A stretch of 64,000 nucleotides of DNA from the NCBI GenBank assembly GCA_014859095.1, contig JACUUV010000003.1, positions 62,001 through 126,000 on the forward strand, read 5' to 3'. Shown in pieces: positions 51,992 to 63,156 of this stretch. This DNA comes from Clostridia bacterium (lineage in GTDB: Bacteria > Bacillota > Clostridia > Peptostreptococcales > Acidaminobacteraceae). A model generated the notes under the pieces. The model was given only the letters and a program-made list of their open reading frames with translations, searched no databases and was not told the origin of the DNA. The number at the start of each line of letters is the position of its first letter. Within the stretch, counting starts at the first letter, position 1. The translations under genes and the position numbers were made by a program.

Positions 51992-52392
51992 TAAATCACC
52001 GTTTCATTTTCATTTTTTTCTTCATTTATAATGGCACTTTGATTTTTTCTTAGCGCATCGATTGTTTCCAGTTGACTGTCCACAACCATTTCCTTCTGTT
52101 TGAGGGTATCTTCCAACTTATGGATGGTTTCGTCTTTAGAAGCGATCTCTTTTTCAAATCCATTCGCTTTTTTAGTCATGTCTTTCAAATTCTTACCCGA
52201 TCTGATACGTCTGAACGTATCAAAAATGAGCATTGTGACTGCACCAATCAAAGCTGAGGCAATGATCACAAGTGCAAGTGGAATCTGAAGTTCCGTAAAG
52301 AAAAAGTTCACTGCAACCACAGCTGAATTGAAAATCGCGAACAAAGTGATCAGAATTCCGAAAATCAAGGACAGAACGATATAAATTTGCAT
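51991..52392 (-). CDS. LapA-like (DUF1049) membrane protein
   Basis: A 133-residue protein with two N-terminal transmembrane helices (about 3-20 and 40-60) and a C-terminal coiled coil of about 70 residues rich in Lys and Glu (EKEIASKDETIHKLEDTLKQKE). This is the lipopolysaccharide-assembly-protein-A domain pattern (DUF1049). In a Gram-positive it has no established role. The start at 52392 follows GGAGG. It lies between secF and recJ, where the gene is common in Clostridia. Confidence 0.83.
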   Translation of the reverse strand: MQIYIVLSLIFGILITLFAIFNSAVVAVNFFFTELQIPLALVIIASALIGAVTMLIFDTFRRIRSGKNLKDMTKKANGFEKEIASKDETIHKLEDTLKQKEMVVDSQLETIDALRKNQSAIINEEKNENETVI

Positions 52393-52474
52393 AATACACC
52401 TCCATATTTTAGTATGTATATAGGATTGAAATGCGCAAGTGCCCAAGGCCATTGCGCATTTCATTGATACCCTA

Positions 52475-53365
52475 TTATTTAGCAGCGTAAGCGCCTTTCC
52501 TGCTGATTTTATGTCTTAATAGCGCCCAGACAGGGCTCGCGATGAATACTGAGGAATAAGTTCCTACTGCGACACCGGCGAGCAATGGGAATGCGAATTC
52601 CCTGATGGATGACACTCCGAATATGAACAATGATCCGATAACCACCAATGTTGTAAGTGATGTGTTGATGGTTCTTGTAATGGTCTGGCTTATGGACATG
52701 TCTGCAATTTCAAAGTGTGTTTTGCCCTTTTCACGCTTCACATTCTCACGAACCCTGTCAAAGACGACAATCGTATCGTTGATGGAATAACCCACAATTG
52801 TTAGGATTGCCGCGATGAAAGATGAGTTCACTGAAATTCTGAAAATCGCATAAATGGAAAGCAGAATCATAACATCATGAACAAGTGCTATTACAGCCGC
52901 AAGGCCGAAAATAGTCTCAAATCGCACAGAAATGTATAAAAGCATCGCAACAGATGCGATCACAACCGCCAAAAGTGCGCGATTTCTAATCTCAGCTCCA
53001 ATCGATGGGCCAAATTGCTCCGCACCCCTGAACGCTTCATCTGCAAGGCCGTACTCAGCTTTGAGAACTTCGAATATATCAATTCTTTCAGTATTGCTTA
53101 GTGAAGCTTTGGTCTTGATGATCACTTCATTGCTGTCGGTTCCGGCATGAACGATGTCCGCATTCAGGTCGAACTCCGCAATGACATCCTTGATTTCGGA
53201 TACTTCAACTGTTTTACCAAGGTCGACTTGCATCATCGTTCCGCCTGTGAAGTCGATTCCAAAGTTAAGTCCGTTCAACAGCATGACGATCAATCCGACA
53301 AGGATGACAGCACCTGATATGGAAAACCACAATTTGTATTTTTTCGTCACATTAATATTTCTCAC
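52475..53365 (-). CDS. secF: Protein translocase subunit SecF
   Basis: An RND-type membrane protein of 296 residues that with SecD uses proton motive force to complete protein export. It has six transmembrane segments, the periplasmic domain between helices 1 and 2 (FGIDFTGGTMMQVDL), and VGYSINDTIVVFDRVREN. The start is probably the GTG at 53365 (MRNINVTKK), eight bases after AAGGGGG; the track start two codons earlier is too close. It follows secD, whose stop it nearly abuts. Confidence 0.95.
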   Translation of the reverse strand: MRNINVTKKYKLWFSISGAVILVGLIVMLLNGLNFGIDFTGGTMMQVDLGKTVEVSEIKDVIAEFDLNADIVHAGTDSNEVIIKTKASLSNTERIDIFEVLKAEYGLADEAFRGAEQFGPSIGAEIRNRALLAVVIASVAMLLYISVRFETIFGLAAVIALVHDVMILLSIYAIFRISVNSSFIAAILTIVGYSINDTIVVFDRVRENVKREKGKTHFEIADMSISQTITRTINTSLTTLVVIGSLFIFGVSSIREFAFPLLAGVAVGTYSSVFIASPVWALLRHKISRKGAYAAK

Positions 53366-53370
53366 CGTCA

Positions 53371-54666
53371 CTACCCCCTTGATCCATAAAGTTTTTTACG
53401 ATCTGAAAATCCAAGTGACAGTTTTAAAAGTGTTTTGGTAATTATTACTGCCGTGAACATACTCGATACGATACCGATCATCAATGTGACCGCAAAACCT
53501 TTGATTGGACCTTCACCAAATGCAAACAATATAAGTGCCGCGATGAATGTCGTCACGTTGGAATCGATGATAGTTCTCATGCCTCTATGGAATCCACTAT
53601 CGATACTTGCTCTAAGTGATTTTCCTGTATGCATTTCTTCCTTCAAACGTTCGAATATGATGACATTGGCATCCACTGCCATACCCAGCGAGAGAACGAT
53701 ACCCGCCACACCTGGTAGTGTCAATGTCGCGTTGAATCCGATCATGGCATAAACGATGATGCAAGCATAAAGCGTCAAAGCGATCGATGCTATGATCCCT
53801 GGAATTCTATAAAATATGATCATGTATCCGACCACCAGCAACAATCCGACAATCGCCGCATTGATCGCGGATTTGAGTGAGTCGAGACCGAGTGTCGGTC
53901 CAATGACTGATGTTTGGATCTCGTCAAGTTGAACTGGAAGAGCACCACCTCTGATGAGCATCGCCAGATTGTTGGCCGATTCAAAACTGAAACTGCCTTG
54001 TATGATGGCTTGACCGTCAGAAATGACAATTCTTGTATATGGTGCGGAAATGATTTCACCATCTAGAATGATTGCGATTTGTCCTGATCTTTCAGGATTG
54101 TCTATTGCTTTTTTTGTGCCTTCAAAAAACAAGCCCGTACCGACGCTGTCAAATTTCAATGATACGACAGGTGCGTTGAATTCATCTTGTGACACAAAAG
54201 CGTCTGATATGTTGGTACCTGTAAGAATAGTCTCATAATCGATAGTGGTCGCAGGCAAACCTTCTATTGCCGGAACCGGACCGGTTACAAGTCCAAATTC
54301 AAGTAATGCGGTCTTGCCGATTACATCAATGGCATCCTGGGCATTGTCCACACCCGGAAGCTCGATTCTGATCCGATCATCACCTTGAAGTGTTATGATA
54401 GGTTCAGTCAATCCAAGCTCATTGACACGTCTGCTGATGATTTGCTTGGTCTGTTCCATGGTTCGTGCCAGATCAGCACCCTTCTCTTCGGTTTGCGCTT
54501 CATAGACTACTACAACGCCACCCTTAATATCCAGTCCTAATTTCATGGCATCGCCCACTGGTTCAATGGAAAACGAACCAATCGTTAAACCATTGACTGC
54601 GATAAATGCAGTGCCCGCAATCAATGCGACAATTAGGAAAAATAAGAGCGTATTTTTTCCTTTCAT
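53371..54666 (-). CDS. secD: Protein translocase subunit SecD
   Basis: A 431-residue partner of SecF with six predicted helices. It has LGLDIKGGVVVVYEAQT (D1 signature), the P1 domain (RRVNELGLTEPIITLQGDDRIRIELPGV), GRMAVD-type segment as LGMAVDANVIIFERLKEE, and the final helices. GGGAGG precedes the start. The order gamma-CA, secD, secF, lapA, recJ follows the general clostridial layout in which secDF lies downstream of yajC and scfAB. Confidence 0.96.
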   Translation of the reverse strand: MKGKNTLLFFLIVALIAGTAFIAVNGLTIGSFSIEPVGDAMKLGLDIKGGVVVVYEAQTEEKGADLARTMEQTKQIISRRVNELGLTEPIITLQGDDRIRIELPGVDNAQDAIDVIGKTALLEFGLVTGPVPAIEGLPATTIDYETILTGTNISDAFVSQDEFNAPVVSLKFDSVGTGLFFEGTKKAIDNPERSGQIAIILDGEIISAPYTRIVISDGQAIIQGSFSFESANNLAMLIRGGALPVQLDEIQTSVIGPTLGLDSLKSAINAAIVGLLLVVGYMIIFYRIPGIIASIALTLYACIIVYAMIGFNATLTLPGVAGIVLSLGMAVDANVIIFERLKEEMHTGKSLRASIDSGFHRGMRTIIDSNVTTFIAALILFAFGEGPIKGFAVTLMIGIVSSMFTAVIITKTLLKLSLGFSDRKKLYGSRG

Positions 54667-54678
54667 TTGGAAGCCTCC

Positions 54679-55185
54679 CTATTTCTGATTGTATTGTTTT
54701 GACAATTCCACATAATGGTGTGCAGATGTTCCAATGCTCTCTATTTCTTCCTCTGAAAGCGTTCTGACAACTTTAGCGGGAGAGCCCATGACCAAAGACT
54801 TCGATGGAATTCTCTTGCCAGGGGGAACCAACGATCCTGCGCCTATGATCACGTCTTTTTCGATATGTGCCCCATCAAGAATAATGGCTCCCATTCCAAT
54901 CAGAACATTGGATTCAATCGTACAGCCGTGAATTGTCGCGTTATGACCTATTGTGACGTCATCTCCGATTATAACCGGAAACCCACTACTCGTATGAACC
55001 ATAACCAAATCCTGCACATTGGAGTTCTTGCCGATTCTTATTGGTTCCACATCACCCCTAACTACTGTATTATACCAAACGTTTGCATGTTCTTCCATAA
55101 AAACTTGCCCGATCAGTACAGCAGTCTCCGCTAAAAAATTTGTTGTTCCAATTTCAGGCGAAAACGCCTGGAATGATCTGATCAT
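54679..55185 (-). CDS. Gamma-carbonic-anhydrase-like hexapeptide-repeat protein
   Basis: A 168-residue left-handed beta-helix protein of the gamma-CA/PaaY/YrdA group. The metal-binding histidines appear as VMVHTSSGF, GHNATIHGCTI, with the start SPEIGTTNFLAETAVLIG and NVWYNTVVRGDVEPIRIG. Whether it is an active carbonic anhydrase is unclear. The start at 55185 (MIRSFQ) follows GGGAGG by seven bases; the track adds five codons. It lies between scfB and secD, an insertion into the scfB-secD order of some relatives. Confidence 0.88.
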   Translation of the reverse strand: MIRSFQAFSPEIGTTNFLAETAVLIGQVFMEEHANVWYNTVVRGDVEPIRIGKNSNVQDLVMVHTSSGFPVIIGDDVTIGHNATIHGCTIESNVLIGMGAIILDGAHIEKDVIIGAGSLVPPGKRIPSKSLVMGSPAKVVRTLSEEEIESIGTSAHHYVELSKQYNQK

Positions 55186-55205
55186 GATCCATCCTCCCAA
55201 CTAAT

Positions 55206-56558
55206 TTACTCTTGATTGAGTTTCCCATAAATGTAAATTGAATTCTCAATTCTTTTCTTTTCCATCTCACATCCCAAATTGTATGGAACATAGATATCAT
55301 TGTTGAAATTATACGCATTGGCATGACATCCACCACTGCAGTAAAATTTCGCCCAGCAACTTCTGCACTTTTCTTTGTTATAGACATGTGCGTTTTTAAA
55401 TTCTTTCGTAAGGCCGAAATCGAGAATACCCGCCATGACATTACCCATTTTAAAATGGTCATTGCCTACAAACTGGTGGCAAGGGAAAATGTCTCCTTCC
55501 GGTGTGATGGCAAGGTATTCGGAACCCGCACCGCAACCTGAAAGACGCTTGACAACACATGGTCCCTGTGACATGTCGATTGCAAAGTGGAAGAAATTGA
55601 ACTCGCGATCCGTGTTTTTTCTCGCAATAATCTCTTCAGCCAATTTATCGTACTCATTTTTGATGATCTCGAGATTTTCTTCGGAAAGCGCATATGGATC
55701 CGTTGGGCTTGCCACGACAGGTTCCACGGAAGTGCTCGAGAATCCCAGGTCTGCCATATGAATGACGTCAGCTGCAAAGTCAAGATTGTTCTTTGTGAAT
55801 GTTCCTCTTACGTAATATGATTTGCCTCCGCGCGAATCCACCAATTGCTTAAATTTCGGAACGATGACATCATAAGATCCCCCACCGCCGATGGTGTATC
55901 TCATCTTGTCGTTCACTTCCTTGCGGCCATCGATACTGAGTACGACATTTTCCATGTGTTCATTGATATACGCTATATTATCATCATTCAAAAGCACTCC
56001 GTTGGTAGTGAGTGTGAATCTGAATTTTTTTCCATGTTCCGCTTCAATGCTTCTACCGTATTCAACCAATTGTTTGACCACTTCAAAGTTCATCAGCGGT
56101 TCCCCTCCAAAGAAATCCACTTCAAGATTTCTGCGATTCGCCGATTTCTCCACCAAAAGATCCAGTGCTTTTTTTCCGACTTCAAATGACATCATCGATC
56201 TTGATCCCTGGAAATCTCCCTGTGACGCAAAACAATATTCGCATCTGAGGTTGCAATCGTGTGCGATATGAAGACACATAGCTTTGACTATTGGACTTCT
56301 CTGCTGGAATTCGATGGAATTCACATAAGCGTCATCTGTATAAAGCATATCATTTTCAATCAAATAATCCACATCTTCAAGAACGTCTCTGATTTCGGCT
56401 TCTGTATAGCGATCTTTGAGCGACTTGATCACCTCGACAGGCGACTCCTCAGGGTAATATTCCAATACGTCATAGACAATCTCATCTATAACATGAACTG
56501 CTCCGCTGTTGACGTCCAGCACAAAATAAAGATCGCCCTGTTTAAACTTATGAATCAT
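55206..56558 (-). CDS. scfB: SCIFF peptide thioether maturase (radical SAM-SPASM)
   Basis: A 450-residue radical SAM enzyme that installs thioether cross-links in the SCIFF peptide ScfA. It has an N-terminal PqqD-like peptide-recognition domain (FKQGDLYFVLDVNSGAVHVIDEI), the cluster motif CNLRCEYCFAS (CxxxCxxC), GGEPLMNFE, and a SPASM domain with many cysteines (GCGAGSEYLAITPEGDIFPC and CRSCWAKFYCSGGCH). The start at 56558 (MIHKFKQG) follows GGAGG. Its gene is preceded by scfA and a terminator hairpin. Confidence 0.96.
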   Translation of the reverse strand: MIHKFKQGDLYFVLDVNSGAVHVIDEIVYDVLEYYPEESPVEVIKSLKDRYTEAEIRDVLEDVDYLIENDMLYTDDAYVNSIEFQQRSPIVKAMCLHIAHDCNLRCEYCFASQGDFQGSRSMMSFEVGKKALDLLVEKSANRRNLEVDFFGGEPLMNFEVVKQLVEYGRSIEAEHGKKFRFTLTTNGVLLNDDNIAYINEHMENVVLSIDGRKEVNDKMRYTIGGGGSYDVIVPKFKQLVDSRGGKSYYVRGTFTKNNLDFAADVIHMADLGFSSTSVEPVVASPTDPYALSEENLEIIKNEYDKLAEEIIARKNTDREFNFFHFAIDMSQGPCVVKRLSGCGAGSEYLAITPEGDIFPCHQFVGNDHFKMGNVMAGILDFGLTKEFKNAHVYNKEKCRSCWAKFYCSGGCHANAYNFNNDIYVPYNLGCEMEKKRIENSIYIYGKLNQE

Positions 56559-56580
56559 ACTTTCCTCCGTCTGCATAAAG

Positions 56581-56606
56581 AAAAAGCAGAGTACACTCTG
56601 CTTTTT
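56581..56606 (-). terminator. Terminator between scfA and scfB
   Basis: A perfect 11-bp stem (AAAAAGCAGAG pairing with CTCTGCTTTTT) with a four-base loop lies 13 bases after the scfA stop and before scfB, with T-runs at the end. It should make peptide mRNA exceed maturase mRNA. Confidence 0.8.
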
Positions 56607-56618
56607 AAATAGTTCTAA

Positions 56619-56759
56619 TTATTTATTTTCGCACTCTTGATTGCCTACCGTACATGAAGTTTTACAAGCTGATTGGCAAGATGTCTGACACTCTCCACAG
56701 CCACCGTGTGCAGCGGAACTCTTTAAAGATCCCGTATTTATTGTTTTGATATGTTTCAT
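56619..56759 (-). CDS. scfA: SCIFF ribosomally synthesised peptide (six cysteines in forty-five)
   Basis: A 46-codon gene absent from the ORF track, found by reading the minus strand upstream of scfB. The product starts MKHIKTINTGSLKSSAAHGG and ends with six cysteines in GGCGECQTSCQSACKTSC and GNQEC. This is the highly conserved SCIFF peptide of Clostridia, modified by ScfB. The function of mature SCIFF is unknown. GGGAGG precedes the ATG by seven bases. An extended -10 promoter and two terminators isolate it from yajC and scfB. Confidence 0.97.
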   Translation of the reverse strand: MKHIKTINTGSLKSSAAHGGCGECQTSCQSACKTSCTVGNQECENK

Positions 56760-56808
56760 GGTTGATCCTCCCAAACGTTTAAAATGTCTCACTTCTAAAA
56801 TACAAGAT

Positions 56809-56817
56809 ATTATAACA
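56809..56817 (-). promoter_or_regulatory. Extended -10 promoter of scfA
   Basis: The minus strand reads TGTTATAAT, an extended -10 element about 50 bases before the scfA ATG, just after the yajC terminator. The -35 region is a T-run and weak. Confidence 0.6.
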
Positions 56818-56832
56818 TAATTTCTAAAAATA

Positions 56833-56866
56833 AAAAAGACTTATCTCATGATGAGCAAGTCTTTTT
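56833..56866 (-). terminator. Terminator after yajC
   Basis: AAAAAGACTT pairs with AAGTCTTTTT, extended by an inner stem (GCTCATCATGAGA-type), giving a strong hairpin with T-run 15 bases after the yajC stop codon on the minus strand. Confidence 0.85.
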
Positions 56867-56880
56867 CAGTCCGTTCAAAA

Positions 56881-57189
56881 TTATTCGATTGTTTCCACGT
56901 CAACAGCCACAACTTCTTCAGTTGAAGGCTTTTCAATAGCGGATAAGGCCCACTTTTTGAAAGTCAATTTCGTTTTTGCAGCGCCTACTTCAAGTACGAA
57001 TTCATCTTCTTTGACGTTCATCACTTTTCCGACGATTCCTCCGATAGTAACGACCATATCACCGGAGCGGATGTTGCTTCTTAGTTCATTCAGTTGTTTT
57101 GTCTTCTTCTTTTGAGGTCTGACGAGCAAGAAATACATCAGTCCGAAGAAGAAACCCATATAAAGAATTAATCCTAAAGTACTTTCCAT
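56881..57189 (-). CDS. yajC: Preprotein translocase accessory subunit YajC
   Basis: A 102-residue single-pass membrane protein (helix about 4-24, ILYMGFFFGLMYFLLVRPQKK) of the Sec holotranslocon. The cytoplasmic part has NIRSGDMVVTIGGIVGKVMNV and DEFVLEV. The start follows AAGGAG. It lies downstream of tgt and is closed by its own terminator, so secDF are on a separate transcript despite the shared function. Confidence 0.94.
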   Translation of the reverse strand: MESTLGLILYMGFFFGLMYFLLVRPQKKKTKQLNELRSNIRSGDMVVTIGGIVGKVMNVKEDEFVLEVGAAKTKLTFKKWALSAIEKPSTEEVVAVDVETIE

Positions 57190-57272
57190 AATTATTCTCT
57201 CCTTAAATGTCTATTCGCTTCGTTTTTAATACAAAGCTCATTTAAATATCATTATAACAGAAATTTAATGAA

Positions 57273-58415
<1,143 letters not shown>

Positions 58416-59438
58416 TCATATAATCATCATTGCATCGCCAAAGCTGAAAAAACGATATTCCTCGGCTACTGCTGTTTCATAGGCGCCAAGTATGGTCGCC
58501 TTATCGATCAGTGCGCTTACGAGCATGATCAACGTCGATTCCGGCAAATGGAAATTCGTAATGAGTCCATCCACCACTTTGTATTTGTAACCTGGATATA
58601 TGAATATCTCTGTCCATCCGCTTCCCGCTGTGACCTGACCACGATCATCCGCAATGGTTTCGAGTGTTCTTGTGGATGTCGTTCCCACTGAGATGATTCG
58701 CCCCCCCGACGAACGGGTTTCATTGATGAGTGCCGCATTCTCGACGTCGAGTTCATAGTACTCGGAGTGCATTTTATGATCGTTCACATCCTCCACTTTG
58801 ACGGGTCTGAATGTCCCAAGTCCCACATGAAGCGTGATATAGGCAATCTTGACGCCCTTTGCCTGTGCCTGCTCAAGAAGTTCAGGTGTGAAATGGAGTC
58901 CGGCTGTCGGCGCTGCCGCCGAACCGTTGTGTTTGGCATATACCGTATTGTATCGCTTTGGATCATCCAATTTTTCAGTGATGTATGGAGGTAATGGCAT
59001 CGTTCCAAGCTCATCAAGTATTTCTTCGAAAATACCGTCATAACTGAACTCGATAATCCGTGTTCCTTCGTCGCCTATCCCAATTACAACACATTTCAGT
59101 TTTCCATTACCAAAAATAAACTCAGTACCGATCTTGGCTTTTTTCCCTGGCTTGACCAGCGTTTCCCACTGATTCAAATCCAGCCTCTTAAGTAGAAGGA
59201 ATTCCACCGAAGCGCCAGTATCCTTGACACCAAAAAGTCTCGCAGGGATGACTTTGGTGTTGTTGAGCACCAAACAATCCCCGTGAGACAGGTAATCCAA
59301 AAAATCGTAAAATTTGCGATGCGTGATCTCTCCAGTCGCACGGTCCAAATGCATCAATCGCGATTCAGATCGGTCCAAAAGAGGCGACTGTGCTATCAAA
59401 TGCTCTGGTAAATCAAAATAAAAGTCTTTAGTTCTCAT
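58416..59438 (-). CDS. queA: S-adenosylmethionine:tRNA ribosyltransferase-isomerase
   Basis: Forms epoxyqueuosine from preQ1-tRNA using the ribose of SAM. The 340-residue protein shows [44 protein letters not shown], and [17 protein letters not shown], all typical. The start follows AAGGTGG. It lies between spoIID and tgt, 18 bases from tgt, so the two queuosine genes are coexpressed. Confidence 0.97.
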   Translation of the reverse strand: MRTKDFYFDLPEHLIAQSPLLDRSESRLMHLDRATGEITHRKFYDFLDYLSHGDCLVLNNTKVIPARLFGVKDTGASVEFLLLKRLDLNQWETLVKPGKKAKIGTEFIFGNGKLKCVVIGIGDEGTRIIEFSYDGIFEEILDELGTMPLPPYITEKLDDPKRYNTVYAKHNGSAAAPTAGLHFTPELLEQAQAKGVKIAYITLHVGLGTFRPVKVEDVNDHKMHSEYYELDVENAALINETRSSGGRIISVGTTSTRTLETIADDRGQVTAGSGWTEIFIYPGYKYKVVDGLITNFHLPESTLIMLVSALIDKATILGAYETAVAEEYRFFSFGDAMMII

Positions 59439-59450
59439 TTTCCACCTTTT

Positions 59451-61082
59451 CTAATTCTGTTTATTATATATTGCATCGAGTCGGGTGTCATTGTAATAAT
59501 GTGCCAAAATCTTTGTATAATCAAAGCCGAGCTCCGCCATCTTTTTAGCACCCCATTGACTCATGCCAAGACCATGACCGTACCCATGACCGTAAAAAGT
59601 CACCGAACCGATTTTTGCGTCCACTTCCTCAAACACATCTACTGTAGTGGTCACAATTTGTTGAGGGGGCTCTATTCTGTTGATTCTGAACAAAGTTGTT
59701 CCTCTGCTTGTCACCACACGAATCGAGTCTTTTGTTTCGTATTCAGCGTAAGCACCCTCTGAACTGAGTGCGATTTTAGGCGCTAAAACAACTCCTGGCG
59801 CAGGTAGCCTTTCAGGAATTTTTGTCACTGCTGTTGAAGGATCAAAGCTGAACATCAGACTTTTTAGTGTGGTCGTACCCAGGATTGAACGTGTCTTTTC
59901 CTTATATAACGTGGCTGTGCTCATGGTTCCGACAAACTGCACAGTCACGGCTCTTCCGTTTTCAGTTCGTTGCAGGATTCTGATCTTATCCAATTTGCCG
60001 ATGTTGTAACCCGCGATAAGAAGTTTTTGTTCAATCTCCAAATTGTTCATGACGAGTTGCCAATCCGTATTTGGAGCACCAAGTGAAAAAGGGTCCTCTA
60101 CGGGTTTGAGATAAGGAATTTCCGCAGACCATATATTTTCAGGCGAATCGGTATACCCGCCGCTATTTGAATGATAATAGCATTGCGCAAGCAGTCCTTG
60201 ATAAGTCAGAACCATTCCCGCAGTGGCATCCACTGCCAAGTTGCTCATCGGTTTTTCCACCGAATAGCCTCCGTACACCTGACTTTTGATTGTATCACAG
60301 ACATCGAATCCAAATTCTCCATATTTTCCAACACTTTGAATCGCGTAATTTCTGGCTGCCACAGCTTGTGCTTTAAGAGCTTCTATCGGCCAGTCACCAC
60401 TCATTTCTTTTGGCAATACACCATAAAGATAATGTGACATGCCGACGCGATTGATGAACGTCATGTCACTTCCCGGAAGGCGTTTCACCAAAAAACCATT
60501 TCTATATTGCACTTGTCTGAATTTGAAAACATCACTCTTGAACATGGTTTCCGGAATCGATGAATCATAGGACAATACCGGCACGCCATCCGCGGATAAA
60601 AGCACGCCAGTGTTTCCAAAATCAAATGTTTGAACCATGTCCAAACCGAATTTAATACCAATACTTCCAGTGGCAATCATCGCTTCCTGTTCAGAAGCAA
60701 AATCGCCAAAAAGGATATGCCATTGTCCATCATAAGCCATATATACTGCTTCGTCAATGGATTTCAACCTGATAAAATCGAGTTGCGCCATTTCATGGTT
60801 CGGATAGGCCTTCCCAAGTTTCAAATGATACCCTTCATCTTTTTGGATCTTCAATCGGTTATTGGCACCAAGATTCATAAGCGATATGAATCCTCCTGCC
60901 TTGCTGTCAATCCCAAATTCAAAACCATTGGAACTCTCAACGTCGAAAGGACCTGTGCTGACACTCCCATAAGAGAGGCCGACATCGATCACTGGTTCCG
61001 AATTCGCATAAGTGAGTTGTCCCATCATTATGGCAATCAGAATCAACATCATTATTATTTTCAGTGGTCTCATATTTCTCAT
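59451..61082 (-). CDS. spoIID: SpoIID/LytB domain protein
   Basis: A 543-residue exported protein with a signal peptide (about 1-26) and a C-terminal SpoIID amidase/transglycosylase-like domain ([65 protein letters not shown]). An N-terminal part of about 180 residues contains SPOR-like features ([14 protein letters not shown]). SpoIID acts on peptidoglycan during engulfment; paralogs exist, so the sporulation role is inferred. Its ATG overlaps the ruvB stop as ATGA, with AGGAGG four bases ahead. Confidence 0.88.
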   Translation of the reverse strand: MRNMRPLKIIMMLILIAIMMGQLTYANSEPVIDVGLSYGSVSTGPFDVESSNGFEFGIDSKAGGFISLMNLGANNRLKIQKDEGYHLKLGKAYPNHEMAQLDFIRLKSIDEAVYMAYDGQWHILFGDFASEQEAMIATGSIGIKFGLDMVQTFDFGNTGVLLSADGVPVLSYDSSIPETMFKSDVFKFRQVQYRNGFLVKRLPGSDMTFINRVGMSHYLYGVLPKEMSGDWPIEALKAQAVAARNYAIQSVGKYGEFGFDVCDTIKSQVYGGYSVEKPMSNLAVDATAGMVLTYQGLLAQCYYHSNSGGYTDSPENIWSAEIPYLKPVEDPFSLGAPNTDWQLVMNNLEIEQKLLIAGYNIGKLDKIRILQRTENGRAVTVQFVGTMSTATLYKEKTRSILGTTTLKSLMFSFDPSTAVTKIPERLPAPGVVLAPKIALSSEGAYAEYETKDSIRVVTSRGTTLFRINRIEPPQQIVTTTVDVFEEVDAKIGSVTFYGHGYGHGLGMSQWGAKKMAELGFDYTKILAHYYNDTRLDAIYNKQN

Positions 61083-62125
61083 AATACCTCCTGAAGATCG
61101 TCACCGACGACAAATGCCAGTTGTTCACCAGTAGCCACAGCCTCATATCCGAGATGCATACGCCCTTTATTGGTGACCACACGGCCACGAGGGGTCCGAT
61201 GAATGAAACCGATCTGCATCAGATAAGGTTCATAGACATCTTCTATAGTAGTATTCTCTTCTCCGGTTGTCGCCGCCAGCGTGTCGATGCCTACTGGACC
61301 GCCATCGAAAAATTCGATGATGCATTCCAGGATCTTTCGATCGACGGCATCAAGTCCAATCGGATCGATTTCAAGCATATCGAGCGCTTTTTTTGCGATT
61401 TCTCTTGTAACTATGCCCGAGCCTCTGACCTGTGCATAATCCCTGACCCTTTTAAGGAGTCTGTTGACAATTCTAGGTGTGCCTCTACTTCTGGTGGCCA
61501 TTTCCATCGTCGCATCCTCATCAATGGGGATGTTCAGGACGTCTGCAGATCTCCTGATGATTTCAGCCAGTTCATCCACACCGTAAAGATCCAGTTTGCA
61601 TATGACTCCAAATCTATCTCTGAGCGGTGCGGTCAACTGCCCCGCTCTTGTGGTCGCACCGACCAGTGTGAAATGGGGAAGATCAAGTCTTACCGATCTC
61701 GCCCCGGGTCCTTTGCCGATCACAATGTCGATTGCATAATCTTCCATGGCGGGATACAGCACTTCTTCCACGTGTCTGCTGAGTCTGTGGATCTCATCTA
61801 TGAACAAAACGTCACCGTCCTTAAGGCCTGTCAATATGGCGGCCAAGTCGCCAGGCCTCTCTATTGCGGGTCCTGACGTAATCTTGATCCCGGCGTTCAT
61901 TTCGTTGGCTATGATCGCTGATAGTGTAGTCTTGCCAAGTCCTGGTGGGCCGTACAAAAGAACATGGTCGAGTGACTCGCCACGTAATTTTGCGGCTTTC
62001 ATAAAGATTCCGAGTTTTTCCTTCGTTTTGGTCTGACCGATGTATTCCTCTATATGTTTAGGCCTAATGGACTTTTCTTGTATATGGTCTTCTTCTATGT
62101 GCTGGGGAGTGACAAAACGTTCCAT
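61079..62125 (-). CDS. ruvB: Holliday junction branch migration ATPase RuvB
   Basis: A 348-residue AAA+ motor that drives branch migration with RuvA. It has [64 protein letters not shown], and the winged-helix C-terminus ([23 protein letters not shown]). The start follows GGAGGTC. It is 13 bases downstream of ruvA. ruvC is not in the window upstream of ruvA. Confidence 0.98.
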   Translation of the reverse strand: MERFVTPQHIEEDHIQEKSIRPKHIEEYIGQTKTKEKLGIFMKAAKLRGESLDHVLLYGPPGLGKTTLSAIIANEMNAGIKITSGPAIERPGDLAAILTGLKDGDVLFIDEIHRLSRHVEEVLYPAMEDYAIDIVIGKGPGARSVRLDLPHFTLVGATTRAGQLTAPLRDRFGVICKLDLYGVDELAEIIRRSADVLNIPIDEDATMEMATRSRGTPRIVNRLLKRVRDYAQVRGSGIVTREIAKKALDMLEIDPIGLDAVDRKILECIIEFFDGGPVGIDTLAATTGEENTTIEDVYEPYLMQIGFIHRTPRGRVVTNKGRMHLGYEAVATGEQLAFVVGDDLQEVL

Positions 62126-62138
62126 GTGACCTCCATCT

Positions 62139-62732
62139 TTATTGTGTCATTAATTTTCTGAGTGCTGATTTTATGATATCTTCAACCGACATGCCGGCGA
62201 GATCCATACTCTTGATCACGCCTTGCGCCTCGCTTTTTGTGTATCCAAGCGTCACAAGTGCCGCGAGAGCGTCTCCTTGATCACCGACTAAAGTCGGTGT
62301 GTCAATGGAATCCAAGCCTACATGTCCGAGTTTTGCAACTTTGTCCTTAAGTTCCAGTACAATTCTCTCTGCGGTTTTTTTACCAACGCCGTGGGCTGAA
62401 GTCAATGCCTTGATATCCCCAGTCCCTATAATGAATGCCAATTGGGTGAAAGGAATGGAGGATAAAATGCCTATGGCGACTTTTGTGCCTACGCCACTTA
62501 CAGCAGTGAGAAGCTGGAACATATGAAGTTCATCCCTGGTGGAAAACCCGACGAGAGCGATCAGATCTTCTCTTACGATCATTTCAGTGTAAACCACAAC
62601 CGCCTCACCAGGACTGCTGAAATCCGAAATGGATGGTGTGGACGTCGCAATCTTATATCCTATTCCTTGGTTCTCAACCACTATGAAATCAGATTCCACA
62701 TGGTTCAGTGTGCCTTTTATATAATCAAACAT
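62139..62732 (-). CDS. ruvA: Holliday junction DNA helicase subunit RuvA
   Basis: A 197-residue protein that binds four-way junctions. It has the N-terminal OB domain ([28 protein letters not shown]), two helix-hairpin-helix motifs ([36 protein letters not shown]) and a C-terminal RuvB-binding domain ([16 protein letters not shown]). A TATAAT-like -10 (62756-62761) lies about 25 bases upstream, just after the pspC terminator. It is the first gene of the ruvA-ruvB-spoIID-queA-tgt-yajC run. Confidence 0.97.
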   Translation of the reverse strand: MFDYIKGTLNHVESDFIVVENQGIGYKIATSTPSISDFSSPGEAVVVYTEMIVREDLIALVGFSTRDELHMFQLLTAVSGVGTKVAIGILSSIPFTQLAFIIGTGDIKALTSAHGVGKKTAERIVLELKDKVAKLGHVGLDSIDTPTLVGDQGDALAALVTLGYTKSEAQGVIKSMDLAGMSVEDIIKSALRKLMTQ

Positions 62733-62772
62733 CCTACGCTCCGTATTTTTCTTCTATTATAACCTATTTGAC

Positions 62773-62812
62773 TAAAAAACGCACCCATAATCCTGTTGGA
62801 CTATGGGCGCGT
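62773..62812 (-). terminator. Terminator after the PspC-like gene
   Basis: The minus strand forms a 15-bp stem with some G-U pairs (ACGCGCCCATAGTCC with GGATTATGGGTGCGT), loop AACA, followed by six T. It separates the PspC-like gene from ruvA. Confidence 0.9.
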
Positions 62813-62829
62813 CTATCTGGCTTTGAGTT

Positions 62830-63096
62830 TTATCTTTCATACCGGTCCGCATCATCGTATTCATCAATTTCTTCTTCATCGATGTCGGTGAATTTGACTT
62901 CATTCGGGTCACATGTCGGCAATACGATTGCGAGTATGATGTAGATCAAAACTGGTGATCCCACTCCGAAAATGATGGCGAGTACCCAGATGAGTCGTAC
63001 GATTGTCACATCTATGCTAAAATAATGTGCAAGTCCCGCACAGACTCCTGAAACTTTTTCTTCACTTTCCATTTTACATAATTTCTTGGTGGCCAT
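62830..63096 (-). CDS. PspC domain membrane protein
   Basis: An 88-residue protein with one PspC domain: a short cytoplasmic part (KLCKMESEEKVSGVCAGLAHYFSIDVTIVRLIWV) and a transmembrane helix or re-entrant segment (about 38-62), ending with an acidic tail (DIDEEEIDEYDDADRYER). PspC proteins relate to membrane stress. It has its own promoter and terminator. The start follows AAAGGAGG. Confidence 0.88.
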   Translation of the reverse strand: MATKKLCKMESEEKVSGVCAGLAHYFSIDVTIVRLIWVLAIIFGVGSPVLIYIILAIVLPTCDPNEVKFTDIDEEEIDEYDDADRYER

Positions 63097-63127
63097 AACG
63101 TTTCCTCCTTTATAATCTCTTGTGATA

Positions 63128-63156
63128 ATATTAACCTAAATTTTGTCTATCCGCAA
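63128..63156 (-). promoter_or_regulatory. Promoter of the PspC-like gene
   Basis: TTGCGG, 17 bases, then TAATAT on the minus strand, about 30 bases before the ATG. The rest of the 180-bp gap before the ABC transporter gene shows nothing clear. Confidence 0.5.

Noticed and set aside
61121-61876. 251-codon plus-strand ORF opposite ruvB
   Set aside because: It lies wholly in the antisense frame of a clear ruvB, has an atypical Cys/His/Phe-rich composition and no ribosome site.
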